This document shows, piece after piece, positions 17,908 to 32,688 of a DNA stretch of 64,000 bases. Source of the DNA: Actinoplanes oblitus (GTDB lineage: Bacteria > Actinomycetota > Actinomycetes > Mycobacteriales > Micromonosporaceae); contig NZ_CP126980.1 of the NCBI RefSeq assembly GCF_030252345.1, forward strand, positions 2,619,501 through 2,683,500, written 5' to 3'. The notes under the pieces were generated by a model. The model was not told the origin of the DNA. It ran no database searches and saw only the letters and a program-made list of their open reading frames with translations. Made by a program: the position numbers and the translations under genes. Position 1 is the first letter of the stretch, and every line of letters begins with the position of its first letter.

Positions 17908-19929
17908 ATGGCGTACCGGAAAATCGGCCACGGCCTGGTCGCGGCCCTCCTCGCGTTACCACAGCTCACCCCCGCCGCCGGAAGCGAAGCGCCCGGCGTG
18001 CCCGGGCAGTATCCGCCCGGCGACAAGACCGGCCTGGTCACCGCGGCCGGCACCGCCAGCAAGGTGTGGGCGACGGTGCAGCGCACCGGTGGCCTCGGCG
18101 AGATCTTCTATCCCGACCTCGGGTCGCCGAGCACACGGGCGCTGGACTTCGTGGTCACCGGCCCGGACGGCCGGGCGACCCGGGCCGCCTCCGCCACCAC
18201 CTCGCTGACCGATCCGCGCAGCCTGCGCTTCGCGCAGCGGTTGTCCGGGCCGGCCGGCCGGTGGCAGGTCCTTCTCCGGTACGCGACCGACCCGCACCGG
18301 CCGACGGTCCTGGTCGACGTGGAGTTCCGCGCCCCGAAGGGCTACCGGCTCACGGCGGTCTACGACCCGGCGCTCGGCAACAGCCGGGGCGGTGACAGCG
18401 GCCGCACCGAGGGCGACGCGCTGCTGGCCGTCGACGGCGACGTGGCCAGCGCCTTCGTCGCCCAGCCCGGGTTCGTGAGCACGTCCAGCGACGACGGCTC
18501 CGACGATCTGGTGCAGACCGGGCAGCTCCGCGGCCGGCACAGCACGCTGGCGCTCGGCTTCGGCGCCTCCACCGGTGCCGCCCTGACCGGCGCGCGGGCC
18601 GGCCTGCGCACCGGCTTCGCGGCGACCGACAGGTCCTACGCGGCCGGCTGGCACCACTACCTGACCGGGCTGCGCCGGCCGCCCGCGGTCGCCGACCGCA
18701 CGCTCTGGCAGGTGTCCGCGATGGTCCTGGCGGCCAGCGAGGACAAGACGCACCGGGGCGCCTACGTGGCGGCGCCGGCCGCGCCGTGGGCGTTCGGCCG
18801 GGACGACCCGTCCGGGCCGTACCACCTGGTCTGGGCGCGTGACCTCTACCAGATCGCGACCGGGCTGCTGGCGGCCGGCGACCGGGCCGGGGCGCAGCGG
18901 GCCCTGGACTACCTGTTCACCACGCAGCAGAAGCCGGACGGCTCGTTCCCGCAGAACTCGCGCCTCGACGGCACCCCGGTCTGGGGCGGTCTGCAGCTCG
19001 ACGAGGTGGGGCTGCCCATCGTGCTCGCCTACCAGCTGGGCCGCACCGACGCGGCGACCTGGGCGCACGTGCGGCGGGCGGCGGACTTCCTGGTCGGGTT
19101 CGAGCAGGACGGCAACCGGGCGCCGTGGAGCCCGCAGGACCGGTGGGAGAACCAGTCCGGGTACTCCCCGGCCACCATCGCGGCGGAGATCGCCGGGCTG
19201 GTCTGCGCCGCGTCGATCGCCCGGGCCAACGGGGACGCCGCGGCGGCGGGCCGCTACCTCGCGGTGGCCGACCGGTGGCGGGCCGAGGTGAAGAACTGGA
19301 CGGTGACCAGCACCGGGCCGTACTCGGCGAAGCCGTACTTCCTGCGGCTCACCAAGGACGGCAAGCCGGACGTGGGCACCACGTACGACATCGGGGACAG
19401 CGGGCCGTCCGGGGTCGACCAGCGCCGGGTGGTCGACCCCGGCTTCCTGGAGCTGGCCCGGCTCGGCGTGCTGCCGGCCGCGGACCCGGTCTTCGCGAAC
19501 TCGCTGCGGGTGGTCGACGACCAGCTGGCCGCCGGGCCGTTCTGGCACCGGGCCTCGTTCGACGGGTACGGCGAGAAGGCCGACGGCAGCCAATGGGACT
19601 ACCCGCTGCCGGCCGACTCGCTGATCACCCGGGGCCGGGCCTGGCCGCTGCTCAACGGTGAGCGCGGCGAGTACCTGCTGGCCGGCGGCTCATCGCGCGC
19701 GGCCCGCACCCAGCTGGCCGTGCTGGCGAGCGCGGCCGGGCCCAGCCGGATGCTGCCCGAGCAGGTGTGGGACCAGTATCCGCCGTACCGGCCGCTGGGC
19801 ACGCCGAGCACCTCGGCGACGCCGCTGGCCTGGACCCACGCGCAGTACCTGCGGCTCGCCGCCGACCTGGCCGCCGGCCGGGTGGTGGAGCAGCCGGCGG
19901 TGGTGGCCGAGCGTTACTCGTCGTCCTAG
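17908..19929 (+). CDS. Secreted GH15 glucoamylase/glucodextranase-like glycosidase
   Basis: Seen: 673 residues. A signal peptide-like N-terminus (about 1-25, ending LTPAAGSEA) is followed by an N-terminal beta-sandwich of the glucodextranase type (about 30-270), then an alpha/alpha-barrel. Catalytic acid Glu366 lies in QLDEVG and base Glu618 in PEQVWD; HLVWARDLYQ and WENQSGYSP are typical GH15 substrate-site segments. It releases glucose from non-reducing ends of alpha-glucans. The ATG is directly followed by the 12-mer GCGTACCGGAAA that recurs in this window, so the coding start (MAYRK) coincides with that element. Confidence 0.88.
   Translation: MAYRKIGHGLVAALLALPQLTPAAGSEAPGVPGQYPPGDKTGLVTAAGTASKVWATVQRTGGLGEIFYPDLGSPSTRALDFVVTGPDGRATRAASATTSLTDPRSLRFAQRLSGPAGRWQVLLRYATDPHRPTVLVDVEFRAPKGYRLTAVYDPALGNSRGGDSGRTEGDALLAVDGDVASAFVAQPGFVSTSSDDGSDDLVQTGQLRGRHSTLALGFGASTGAALTGARAGLRTGFAATDRSYAAGWHHYLTGLRRPPAVADRTLWQVSAMVLAASEDKTHRGAYVAAPAAPWAFGRDDPSGPYHLVWARDLYQIATGLLAAGDRAGAQRALDYLFTTQQKPDGSFPQNSRLDGTPVWGGLQLDEVGLPIVLAYQLGRTDAATWAHVRRAADFLVGFEQDGNRAPWSPQDRWENQSGYSPATIAAEIAGLVCAASIARANGDAAAAGRYLAVADRWRAEVKNWTVTSTGPYSAKPYFLRLTKDGKPDVGTTYDIGDSGPSGVDQRRVVDPGFLELARLGVLPAADPVFANSLRVVDDQLAAGPFWHRASFDGYGEKADGSQWDYPLPADSLITRGRAWPLLNGERGEYLLAGGSSRAARTQLAVLASAAGPSRMLPEQVWDQYPPYRPLGTPSTSATPLAWTHAQYLRLAADLAAGRVVEQPAVVAERYSSS
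17911..17922 (+). repeat. GCGTACCGGAAA element, copy 1
   Basis: Exact 12-mer directly after the glucoamylase ATG (CATGGCGTACCGGAAAATCG). The minus-strand copy at 43543-43554 has the same CATG in front. See the finding on the recurring element. Confidence 0.5.
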
Positions 19930-20073
19930 GCGCGGTCCATCGCCATATCGGGCCGGCCCTCGGGATCGCGCCGAGGGCCGGCGACCGGGCAGCCGGCGGA
20001 GGTGGACCGCCGCCGTCGTGGGGTCGGCTCACCGGCGCGGGGTGCCGCCGGCGTTTCCGGTCGCCGGGCGGGG

Positions 20074-20601
20074 CTACCGGGCGTACCGGAAATCGGGTGC
20101 CGGCGGCCCGGAGTGGGCCGCAGCCGTGGGCCTGTCGTCCTGCGCGGCCGAGCTGAGCAGGCCGGCGCAGCCGCAGACGGCCAGCACCGCGGCGACGATC
20201 AGCAGCAGCACGGTCAGCACCAGGCCGGGATACTTCTGCGGCGGCGGGCCGAGCGCGCCGTGCAGGAAGGCCAGCAGGGGAGCGCGGTACTCCAGCTCGG
20301 CGGTCTTGCCGGGCAGCGCGAGCACCGTGGTCTCGGCGGCGCCCAGCCGGGACGGCAGCAGATAGGGGATGTGCACGTGCACGTGGTGCTCGCCGAGCGC
20401 GACGGGCGTGGTCACCCGCCCCCAGCCGGCCGGCACGTTACGCCCGTCGATCTCCAGGATCGGGGTGAAGAGTCCGAGCAGGAAGGCGAGCGGCGCGTAT
20501 CGCAGGGTGACCGCGATGGTCGCGCCGCCGTCGCCGCGCGCCGGGTCGAGCGGCGGGAAGCCGGGGGAGAAGGGCCGATAGGGCGGCGCCAGAATGGCCA
20601 C
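20074..20601 (-). CDS. Hypothetical protein with C-terminal membrane helix
   Basis: Seen: 175 residues from a GTG at 20601, preceded by AAAGGTGCAGC. The N-terminal part contains predicted beta strands with ALGEHHVHVHIPYLLP; a hydrophobic helix (about 126-148, YPGLVLTVLLLIVAAVLAV) lies near the C-terminus and a short polar tail ends DFRYAR. I do not recognise the family; single-helix membrane proteins with a soluble N-terminal domain are common in actinobacteria. It is divergent from the second DUF574 methyltransferase. Its last codons contain copy 2 of the GCGTACCGGAAA element, read on the opposite strand. Confidence 0.6.
   Translation of the reverse strand: MAILAPPYRPFSPGFPPLDPARGDGGATIAVTLRYAPLAFLLGLFTPILEIDGRNVPAGWGRVTTPVALGEHHVHVHIPYLLPSRLGAAETTVLALPGKTAELEYRAPLLAFLHGALGPPPQKYPGLVLTVLLLIVAAVLAVCGCAGLLSSAAQDDRPTAAAHSGPPAPDFRYAR
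20081..20092 (+). repeat. GCGTACCGGAAA element, copy 2
   Basis: Exact 12-mer followed by TCGGGTGCCGG, inside the last codons of the minus-strand gene at 20074-20601. A related, diverged stretch (GCGGAAAATCGGGTGCCGG) occurs near 1840-1858. Confidence 0.5.
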
Positions 20602-20704
20602 GCTGCACCTTTCCGTAGTCCGCCGAAGCAGGATATGCCCGCGAGGCCGAACCCGAAAACCATCGATGTCCACAGTGGAAGTGCCGGGTGGCTAGGATGG
20701 CCGG

Positions 20705-21490
20705 GTGAACAGTGATCAGGTGGATCCGCACACCGTGTCACCGGCCCGCCGCTGGAACTACTGGCTCGGCGGCAAGGACCACTTCCAGGTCGACCGGGAC
20801 TCCGGCGACCTGGTCGCGAAGATCTACCCCGGGATCTGGACCGTGGCCCGGGAGGGCCGGGCGTTCCACAAGCGCGCGGTCCGGCACCTGGCCGCCGACG
20901 GCGGGATCCGGCAGTTCCTCGACATCGGCACCGGCCTGCCCGCTCCGGACAACACCCACGAGGTGGCCCAGGCGGTCGCGCCGGACGCCAAGGTGGTCTA
21001 TGTCGACAACGATCCGATGGTCCTGACGCACGCCCGGGCGCTGATGATCGGCGGCGTCACCACGTACGTCGACGCCGACCTGCGGCGGCCGGAGACGATC
21101 CTGGAGGCCGCCGAGCTGCGGGCGACCATCGACCTGTCCCGGCCGGTCGGCATCCTGCTGATCAACGTGCTGCACTTCATCGCCGGCGACGAGCAGGCCC
21201 GTGCCGTGGTCCGGCGGCTGCTGGACGCCGTGGTGCCGGGCAGCTACCTGGTCGCCACCAACGCCACCACCGACTTCGTGCCGGCCGAGACCGCGGCGGG
21301 GTACGCGTCCAGCCGGGACGGCGGCGAGGCCGACGTCTGGCCACGGGACCGGGCCACCTTCACCTGTTTCTTCGACGGTCTGCGGCTGCTCGAGCCGGGT
21401 GTGGTCGCGGCGAGCGAGTGGCGGCCGGACCGGGTGGACCGGCCGGCACCGGCCGAGGTGTCCACCTACGCGGCGGTGGGCCGGAAGTAA
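20705..21490 (+). CDS. SAM-dependent methyltransferase (DUF574), second copy
   Basis: Seen: 261 residues from a GTG with TAGGAT (20693-20698) 6 nt upstream, so it is probably leaderless. PF04672 signatures: RRWNYWLGGKDHFQVD, FLDIGTGLPAPDNTHEVAQ, YVDNDPMVL and INVLHFIAGD. It resembles the third copy (54743-55546) more than the first, since both carry YVDNDP and NTHEVAQ. Role: a cytoplasmic methyltransferase with unknown acceptor. No regulator is adjacent, unlike copy three, which sits beside a DUF5753 regulator. Confidence 0.85.
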   Translation: MNSDQVDPHTVSPARRWNYWLGGKDHFQVDRDSGDLVAKIYPGIWTVAREGRAFHKRAVRHLAADGGIRQFLDIGTGLPAPDNTHEVAQAVAPDAKVVYVDNDPMVLTHARALMIGGVTTYVDADLRRPETILEAAELRATIDLSRPVGILLINVLHFIAGDEQARAVVRRLLDAVVPGSYLVATNATTDFVPAETAAGYASSRDGGEADVWPRDRATFTCFFDGLRLLEPGVVAASEWRPDRVDRPAPAEVSTYAAVGRK

Positions 21491-21497
21491 CGCGTGA

Positions 21498-22583
<1,086 letters not shown>

Positions 22584-22594
22584 GGTAGTTCCGG

Positions 22595-22624
22595 CGGGCG
22601 GCCCTGCTCAGGAAGGGCCGCCCG
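22595..22624 (+). terminator. mdh terminator hairpin
   Basis: An 11-bp perfect stem, CGGGCGGCCCT with AGGGCCGCCCG, and an 8-nt loop, 11 bp after the mdh stop. The 3' arm overlaps the last codons of the convergent cupin gene. Confidence 0.7.
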
Positions 22625-22955
22625 TTATGTACAGCTTCCGCAGCGGCTCGGTCACGGTCCAGACGGTCTTCGTGCCCTCGGCCAGGCGTACCACGTCGCC
22701 CCGCTGGACGGTGACGCTGCTCGCGCCGGTCTCGATCGTCGCGCGCCCGGACAGGACGAGGAACGCCTCCTCCGCCTCCACGTCGCGGACCGCGCCGGTG
22801 CTCATCTCCCAGACACCGATCTCGACCCCCAGCCCGTCCAGGGTGGTGACGGTGACCGCCCCGGTGGTCGGCTCCCCGGCGACCACCTCGTCCGGGTGAC
22901 TCGGCTCGTGATCGACGGTGACATCGGCGAGGCGGTAGACCGCTACTGGCTCCAT
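22608..22955 (-). CDS. Small cupin-domain protein
   Basis: Seen: 115 residues from the ATG at 22955. A single cupin barrel: GVEIGVWEMSTGAVRDVEAEEAFLVLSG is read in parts, with EAEEAFLVLSGRATIE as motif 1 and GDVVRLAEGTKTVWTV as motif 2. Only some canonical metal ligands are present. The sequence resembles the DUF861/EutQ-like cupins, small proteins that bind or isomerise sugars or amino-acid derivatives. The 3' end sits in the shared bidirectional terminator with mdh. Substrate unknown. Confidence 0.75.
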   Translation of the reverse strand: MEPVAVYRLADVTVDHEPSHPDEVVAGEPTTGAVTVTTLDGLGVEIGVWEMSTGAVRDVEAEEAFLVLSGRATIETGASSVTVQRGDVVRLAEGTKTVWTVTEPLRKLYITGGPS

Positions 22956-23074
22956 GAGCTTGCACGATAGTCGTACGCTTCGCGGCAAGATCGGCTGGTG
23001 GGGGCGCTTTCCCAGGCTCCGTTCAGACGGCATTGTTAGGTTTCCCAGGAAACCGGCTGAGCACAGGAGAGATC

Positions 23075-24097
23075 GTGGTCTTCAAGAAGTTGCTGGGTGC
23101 CATGGGGGTGGGTGGCCCGAGCGTCGACACCGTGCTGGCCAACCCGAGCACCTATCCGGGAGCCCCACTGACCGGTCAGGTCAACCTGACCGGCGGCACG
23201 CAGGAAGCGGACATCGAGCACATCACGCTCGCCCTGGTCACCCGGATGGAGGTGGAGGGCGGCGGCGGTGACTACTCGACCACCGGCGACTTCTACCGGC
23301 TCACCGTGGCCGGCCCGACCCGGCTCTACCCGGGGCAGCAGCTGTCCATCCCGTTCCGCATCGACATGCCGTGGGAGACCCCGGTGACCACGGCGTACGG
23401 GCAGCAGCTGCGCGGCATGGTGATGGGCGTGCGCACCGAGGTGTCCATCGCCCGGGCCCTGGACAAGGGTGACCTCGACCCGGTCTACGTGCACCCGCTG
23501 CCGATCCAGCAGAAGATCCTCGACGCCTTCGGCCAGCTCGGCTTCCGCTTCAAGTCCGCCGACCTGGAGTACGGCCAGATCTACGGCGTCCACCAGACCC
23601 TCCCGTTCTACCAGGAGATCGAGTACTGGCCCGCCCCGCAGTACGCGCACGCGGTCAACGAGGTGGAGCTGACCTTCGTGACCAGCCCGCACCAGGTCGA
23701 GGTGGTGCTGGAGTTCGACAAGCGCGGTGGCCTGCTGCACAGCGGCCACGACACCTACGGGCGGTACACCGTCTCGCACCACGACGCGGAGACCACCGAC
23801 TGGCGGTCGGTCGTCGACGGCTGGGTCCGCCAGGCGGTCGACCGGCACCGGTCCCGCCCGGGTTACGGCGCTCCCGGTCACGGCGCCTACGGCGCGCCCG
23901 GTTACCCGCCGCCCCCGCCGCCCGGTTACGGGCACGGCTACGGCCACGGTCCCTCGCACCACGGGCACTACCGGCACGGCCACCACGGCGGCGGCCTGGG
24001 CGGCGCCGCCCTGGGCGCGGTCGGTGGCCTGGCGGCCGGCTACTTCGTCGGCGAGGCGATCGAGGAGGTCTTCGAGGACTTCGGCGGAGACGACTGA
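23075..24097 (+). CDS. Spo0M-family sporulation-control protein
   Basis: Seen: 340 residues from a GTG preceded by AGGAGA. The N-terminal arrestin-like Spo0M domain (about 1-240: VVFKKLLGAMGVGGPSVDT, GQVNLTGGTQEADIEHI, LSIPFRIDMPWETPVT) is followed by a Pro/Gly/His/Tyr-rich linker (about 260-310) and a glycine-rich hydrophobic C-terminus (AALGAVGGLAAGYFVGEAI) ending EDFGGDD. Spo0M in Bacillus affects sporulation and cell shape; actinobacterial copies carry such long tails. It may act at the membrane through the glycine-rich segment. It ends at the hairpin near 24113. Confidence 0.88.
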   Translation: MVFKKLLGAMGVGGPSVDTVLANPSTYPGAPLTGQVNLTGGTQEADIEHITLALVTRMEVEGGGGDYSTTGDFYRLTVAGPTRLYPGQQLSIPFRIDMPWETPVTTAYGQQLRGMVMGVRTEVSIARALDKGDLDPVYVHPLPIQQKILDAFGQLGFRFKSADLEYGQIYGVHQTLPFYQEIEYWPAPQYAHAVNEVELTFVTSPHQVEVVLEFDKRGGLLHSGHDTYGRYTVSHHDAETTDWRSVVDGWVRQAVDRHRSRPGYGAPGHGAYGAPGYPPPPPPGYGHGYGHGPSHHGHYRHGHHGGGLGGAALGAVGGLAAGYFVGEAIEEVFEDFGGDD

Positions 24098-24112
24098 CCT
24101 GCGGTTTCTCTG

Positions 24113-24152
24113 AAGAGGGCGGGAGTGCGCGACGCGCTTCCGCCCTTTCTTC
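24113..24152 (+). terminator. Spo0M gene terminator
   Basis: Imperfect stem GAAGAGGGCGG...GCGC with GCGC...CCGCCCTTTCTTC; the 3' side is T-rich. It lies 16 bp after the stop. Confidence 0.6.
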
Positions 24153-24301
24153 ACCGTAAATCCCACTCACCCTATGGGAAATGTATGTGCTCTGGGTCAC
24201 AAAGGTGCTGACGGGGCCTCACCCGCCGTTTACGTTCCTGGTGAGCGCGCCCCTCTTCTTCCGTGGTGCATCCATCGCTTCGTCCTGGAAAGGGTTCCTC
24301 C

Positions 24302-25183
24302 GTGAGCATCGAGATTCAGCGCATCGGCGGCCGGATCGGCGCCGCCGTCACCGGCGTCGACCTCAAGCATCCGATCGCCGCGGACGTGGCCGAGAAGATC
24401 CGTGACGCCCTGGTCGAGCACAAGGTGCTGGTCTTCCGCGGCCAGCACCTCGACGACGAGCAGCACCAGCGCTTCGCCTCGATCTTCGGCGAGCTGACCC
24501 TGGCGCACCCGACCGTCCCGTCCGTCGACGGCCAGGCCAACGTGCTCGAGGTGGCCGGTGGCGAGGGCGCCCGGGCGAACGCCTGGCACACCGACGTCAC
24601 CTTCGTGGCCGCCCCGCCGAAGGCCACCACCCTGCGCAGCCTGGTCGTCCCGCCCTACGGCGGCGACACCCTGTTCGCCAACACCGCCGCCGCGTACGAC
24701 GACCTGCCGGAGCACCTGCGCCTGCTGGCCGACCGGGCCTGGGCCGAACACTCCAACGAGTACGACTACGCCGAGCACCCGCAGTTCCGCTCGGCCGAGG
24801 TCGAGGAGTACCACAAGGTCTTCGTCTCCACCCGGTACCGGACCGCGCACCCGGTGGTCCGGGTCAACCCCGACTCCGGCCGGCCCAACCTGTTCATCGG
24901 CAACTTCGTCACCGGCATCCTCGGACTCTCCAAGACCGAGTCGCGGGACATCCTGCGCCTGCTCCAGCACTACGTCACCCGCCCGGAGAACACCCTGCGG
25001 CACAAGTGGCAGGTCGGCGACCTCGTCGTCTGGGACAACCGCAGCACCCAGCACTACGCCGCCGACGACTACGGCGACCTGCCCCGCAAGCTGCACCGCG
25101 TCACCGTCGCCGGCGATGTCCCGGTGAGCGTGGACGGCGTCAAGAGCTACGTCATCGAGGGCGAGTTCAGCGATGTCCGTTGA
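24302..25183 (+). CDS. TauD/TfdA-family Fe(II)/2-oxoglutarate dioxygenase
   Basis: Seen: 293 residues from a GTG with AAAGGG 7 nt upstream. Iron ligands: WHTDV (His and Asp of the HxD motif, near residue 98) and the distal His in KLHRVTVAG near the C-terminus; the 2-oxoglutarate-binding Arg follows. N-terminal IGAAVTGVDL is the family signature. TauD-type enzymes hydroxylate taurine and related sulfonates, or herbicide acids, releasing sulfite or phenol. Its 3' end overlaps the following flavin monooxygenase gene by 11 bp, so the two are coupled and probably act on one organosulfur supply pathway. Confidence 0.9.
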   Translation: MSIEIQRIGGRIGAAVTGVDLKHPIAADVAEKIRDALVEHKVLVFRGQHLDDEQHQRFASIFGELTLAHPTVPSVDGQANVLEVAGGEGARANAWHTDVTFVAAPPKATTLRSLVVPPYGGDTLFANTAAAYDDLPEHLRLLADRAWAEHSNEYDYAEHPQFRSAEVEEYHKVFVSTRYRTAHPVVRVNPDSGRPNLFIGNFVTGILGLSKTESRDILRLLQHYVTRPENTLRHKWQVGDLVVWDNRSTQHYAADDYGDLPRKLHRVTVAGDVPVSVDGVKSYVIEGEFSDVR

Positions 25184-26501
25184 GCGAACGCTGCACCTGA
25201 ACGCCTTCGTGATGAGCGTCGGGCACCACGAGGCAGCCTGGCGACTGCCGGAGAGCGACCCGTACGCCGACCTCGACGTCGAGCACTTCAAGAACATCGC
25301 CCGGATCGCCGAGCGGGGTAAACTCGACTCGCTCTTCCTGGCCGACGGCCCGGTGCTGTGGAACCAGGTCGCGCGGCGCCCCTCCGGCGTTCTCGAACCG
25401 ACCGTCCTGCTCACCGCGCTGGCCGGCGCCACCTCGCGGATCGGCCTGATCGCCACCGCCTCGACCACCTACAACGAGCCGTACAACCTGGCCCGCCGGT
25501 TCGCCTCGCTGGACATCATCAGCGGCGGCCGGGCCGGCTGGAACATCGTCACCACCGCCGGGCTGGACGCGGCCCGCAACTTCAACCTCGACGAGCTGCC
25601 CGCCCACAAGGAGCGTTACGAGCGTGCCGCCGAGTTCGTCGACGTCTCGCTCAAGCTCTGGGACTCGTGGGCCGACGACGTGGTGCTCGCCGACAAGGAG
25701 AACGGCGTCTGGGGGGACGACGGCAAGATCTACCCGCCGGCGCACGAGGGGCGGTTCTACAAGGTCGCGGGCGCGCTGAACGTACCGCGGTCCGCGCAGG
25801 GGCACCCGGTCCTGGTGCAGGCCGGCTCCTCGGAGAACGGGCGCGACTTCGCGGCGCGCTACGCGGAAGCCGTGTTCACGGCACACCAGACCCTCGCCGA
25901 CGCGCAGGAGTTCTACGACGACCTGAAACGGCGCGCGGTGGAACACGGCCGCGACCCGGAGCACATCAAGATCCTGCCGGGGATCGTGCCGATCATCGGC
26001 GCGTCGGAAGCCGAGGCGCGGGCGAAGGAGGCCGAGCTCAACGGGCTGATCCGCCCCGAGTTCGCGCTGCCCCAGCTGGCCGACCTTCTCGGTATCGACG
26101 CCGGGGAACTGCGCCTGGACGCGCCGCTTCCGGCGTCGCTGCCCGACGAGGACGCCATCGAGGGCGCCAAGAGCCGGCGCACGCTGGTGGTCAACCTCGG
26201 CCGCCGGGAGAACCTGACGGTCCGGGAGATCATCGCCAGGCTCGGCGGTGGCCGCGGGCACCTCACCTTCGCCGGGACGCCGGCGCAGGTCGCGGACGCG
26301 ATCGAGCGGTGGTTCACGTCCGGCGCGGCCGACGGCTTCAACATCATGCCGCCGGTGCTGCCGTCCGGCCTGACCGCCTTCGTCGACCAGGTGGTGCCGA
26401 TCCTCCAGGAGCGTGGTCTCTTCCGCACCGAGTACACCGGACGGACGCTGCGGGAGCACTACGGCCTGCCGCGCCCGGCCAACCGCAACGTCCTGGTCTA
26501 G
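25173..26501 (+). CDS. NtaA/SnaA/DszA-type flavin-dependent monooxygenase
   Basis: Seen: 442 residues, luciferase-like fold. Signatures: HEAAWRLPES, FLADGP, EPTVLLTALAGATSRIGL, STTYNEPYNLARRFASLD, SGGRAGWNIVTT and HPVLVQAGSSENGRDFAA. These mark the long LLM subfamily that includes nitrilotriacetate monooxygenase A, pristinamycin synthase SnaA and dibenzothiophene-sulfone monooxygenase DszA. It uses FMNH2 from a separate reductase, which is not encoded nearby. Coupled to the TauD-like gene; a role in sulfur scavenging is inferred. Its stop abuts that of the convergent gene at 26503. Confidence 0.9.
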   Translation: MSVERTLHLNAFVMSVGHHEAAWRLPESDPYADLDVEHFKNIARIAERGKLDSLFLADGPVLWNQVARRPSGVLEPTVLLTALAGATSRIGLIATASTTYNEPYNLARRFASLDIISGGRAGWNIVTTAGLDAARNFNLDELPAHKERYERAAEFVDVSLKLWDSWADDVVLADKENGVWGDDGKIYPPAHEGRFYKVAGALNVPRSAQGHPVLVQAGSSENGRDFAARYAEAVFTAHQTLADAQEFYDDLKRRAVEHGRDPEHIKILPGIVPIIGASEAEARAKEAELNGLIRPEFALPQLADLLGIDAGELRLDAPLPASLPDEDAIEGAKSRRTLVVNLGRRENLTVREIIARLGGGRGHLTFAGTPAQVADAIERWFTSGAADGFNIMPPVLPSGLTAFVDQVVPILQERGLFRTEYTGRTLREHYGLPRPANRNVLV

Positions 26502-26502
26502 C

Positions 26503-27138
26503 TCAGGGGGCCGTCGTCTGGTGACCCGGTTGCCGGACGGCGGCCTCGTCCGTGTGCTTGCGCGCCTCCCGCACGCCGTCCATCAGCTCGTCCCACCGGG
26601 GATCGTCGCGGAAGCGGGCCATCCGCACCTGTCCCGCCGAGCGTGCCGACGTGTACTCCCACCAGGCCGCCACCCGCACCGGCCAGAGCCCGACCCGGAC
26701 GGCGCCGGCCAGGAAGCAGCGGTGCGCGGTCAGCGTGGCGGCGAGCATCGTCGGCGCCAGGTCGATCTTCGGGTCGTCGATCGCCTTGCCCAGCGCCCGG
26801 ACATCCCGGTGCATCTCCGAATAACCGATCAGGCTGGGCATGGCCGGCACCAGCAGCTCGTCCGCCGGGTCGATCACGTCGTCCGCGTAGGCCGGGGTGA
26901 ACACGACGTCGTCAACGGTGACGATCAGGGGCAGCGACTGGCGCTTGCGCTTCAGGTCGATCTGCACCGCCGGAGCGCCGGTCGGCACGTGCACCCAGTC
27001 GGCGTCCAGCACGTCCCGGAACGCGATCCGCACGGTGTCTCCGATCGCGGGGATGTGCACAGTGACCAGACCAGGGCCGGCGGTCACCTCGGTGCCCGGC
27101 ACCTCCCGCAGCATGTCCGCCAGCTCCTGAGTGCGCAT
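26503..27138 (-). CDS. Hypothetical protein, possibly nucleotidyltransferase-like regulator
   Basis: Seen: 211 residues from the ATG at 27138. No signal peptide or membrane helix. The N-terminal half is strand-rich (VHIPAIGDTVRIAFRDVL, LPLIVTVDDVVFTPAYADD); the C-terminal half is helical (MLAATLTAHRCFLAGAVRVGLW, then DDPRWDELMDGVREARKH). I do not recognise the family, and the functional hint in the call is weak. It sits directly upstream of the rRNA operon promoters, transcribed away from them. Confidence 0.55.
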   Translation of the reverse strand: MRTQELADMLREVPGTEVTAGPGLVTVHIPAIGDTVRIAFRDVLDADWVHVPTGAPAVQIDLKRKRQSLPLIVTVDDVVFTPAYADDVIDPADELLVPAMPSLIGYSEMHRDVRALGKAIDDPKIDLAPTMLAATLTAHRCFLAGAVRVGLWPVRVAAWWEYTSARSAGQVRMARFRDDPRWDELMDGVREARKHTDEAAVRQPGHQTTAP

Positions 27139-27233
27139 GCTGCTGGTTATACGCCGTGCGCGCACGTCTCGCGGTCCGCCAGTTGAGGATTTAGCCGGAC
27201 ATTGTGGTGTGACGGCCGTCTCAGCCGTGGGAT

Positions 27234-27262
27234 TTGATGTCGCGGTGGCTGGGGAGTAATGT
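27234..27262 (+). promoter_or_regulatory. rrn P1: rRNA operon promoter, upstream copy
   Basis: TTGATG (27234-27239), 17-nt spacer, TAATGT (27257-27262). It matches the housekeeping sigma consensus and lies about 360 bp before the 16S gene, as the distal promoter of actinobacterial rrn operons usually does. Confidence 0.55.
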
Positions 27263-27409
27263 TTTCCGAGCCGCCAGGGAGACGGGCGAGCGAGCGAGAC
27301 CCGCGAGGGGCTCGGAGCGGCCGTCCTGACGGAAACCCTACCAAGATCGCACGGTCTACGGTCGTGCGAATTCTCGGTGTCGGTTGAATTCGGGTTGCGA
27401 AACGCGGAT

Positions 27410-27437
27410 TTGACGAACTGGGAATGGCGGGTAAAGT
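27410..27437 (+). promoter_or_regulatory. rrn P2: rRNA operon promoter, proximal copy
   Basis: TTGACG (27410-27415), 16-nt spacer, TAAAGT (27432-27437). TTGACG with TAAAGT is the common form of streptomycete and other actinomycete rRNA promoters. Start of transcription would be near 27445. Confidence 0.7.
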
Positions 27438-27623
27438 AGAGCGAGTGCCCCGGAGGGCGGGCCGCGAAAGCGGCGCGGACGATGGTGTGCGGTTGTTCTT
27501 TGAGAACTCAACAGGGTGCTTGAAAAGCCAGTGCCAATTATGGCAATACCCCGGCCTGTCTTCGGACAGGTGGGAGATTCCTTTGGCAACATTTTTGTTG
27601 CCAGGAGCGCTTTACAACAGATT
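27438..27623 (+). other. rRNA leader with antitermination/processing elements
   Basis: The leader contains TTGTTCTTTGAGAACTCAAC (about 27492-27511), the boxA-like segment seen ahead of actinobacterial 16S genes. CAACAGGGTGCT at 27509-27520 is complementary over 12 nt to AGCACCCTGTTG at 29310-29321 in the spacer and can form the 16S processing stem. Two local hairpins follow: CCTGTC-TTCG-GACAGG (27555-27570) and TGGCAAC-ATTTTT-GTTGCCA (27584-27603). Confidence 0.7.
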
Positions 27624-32589
<4,966 letters not shown>

Positions 32590-32688
32590 CCTAAATTTTC
32601 TGCTTGCGTCCACTGTGTGATTCACAGCAAACGAACAACCACCCCGTGAACATGGTTTACGGGTTGCTGGTTGGTTCTGCTGATGGCT
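32590..32688 (+). other. 23S-5S spacer
   Basis: About 100 nt with no tRNA. It includes a GTGTGATTCACA hairpin-like segment near 32614-32625, probably part of 23S 3'/5S 5' processing. Confidence 0.8.

Noticed and set aside
24098..24301. A cysteine-rich leader peptide or riboswitch upstream of the TauD-like gene
   Set aside because: No run of Cys codons in any short frame and no recognised riboswitch core; only ordinary promoter-like sequence.
27139..27623. A small gene upstream of 16S
   Set aside because: Short frames there lack an RBS and overlap promoters and the antitermination segment.
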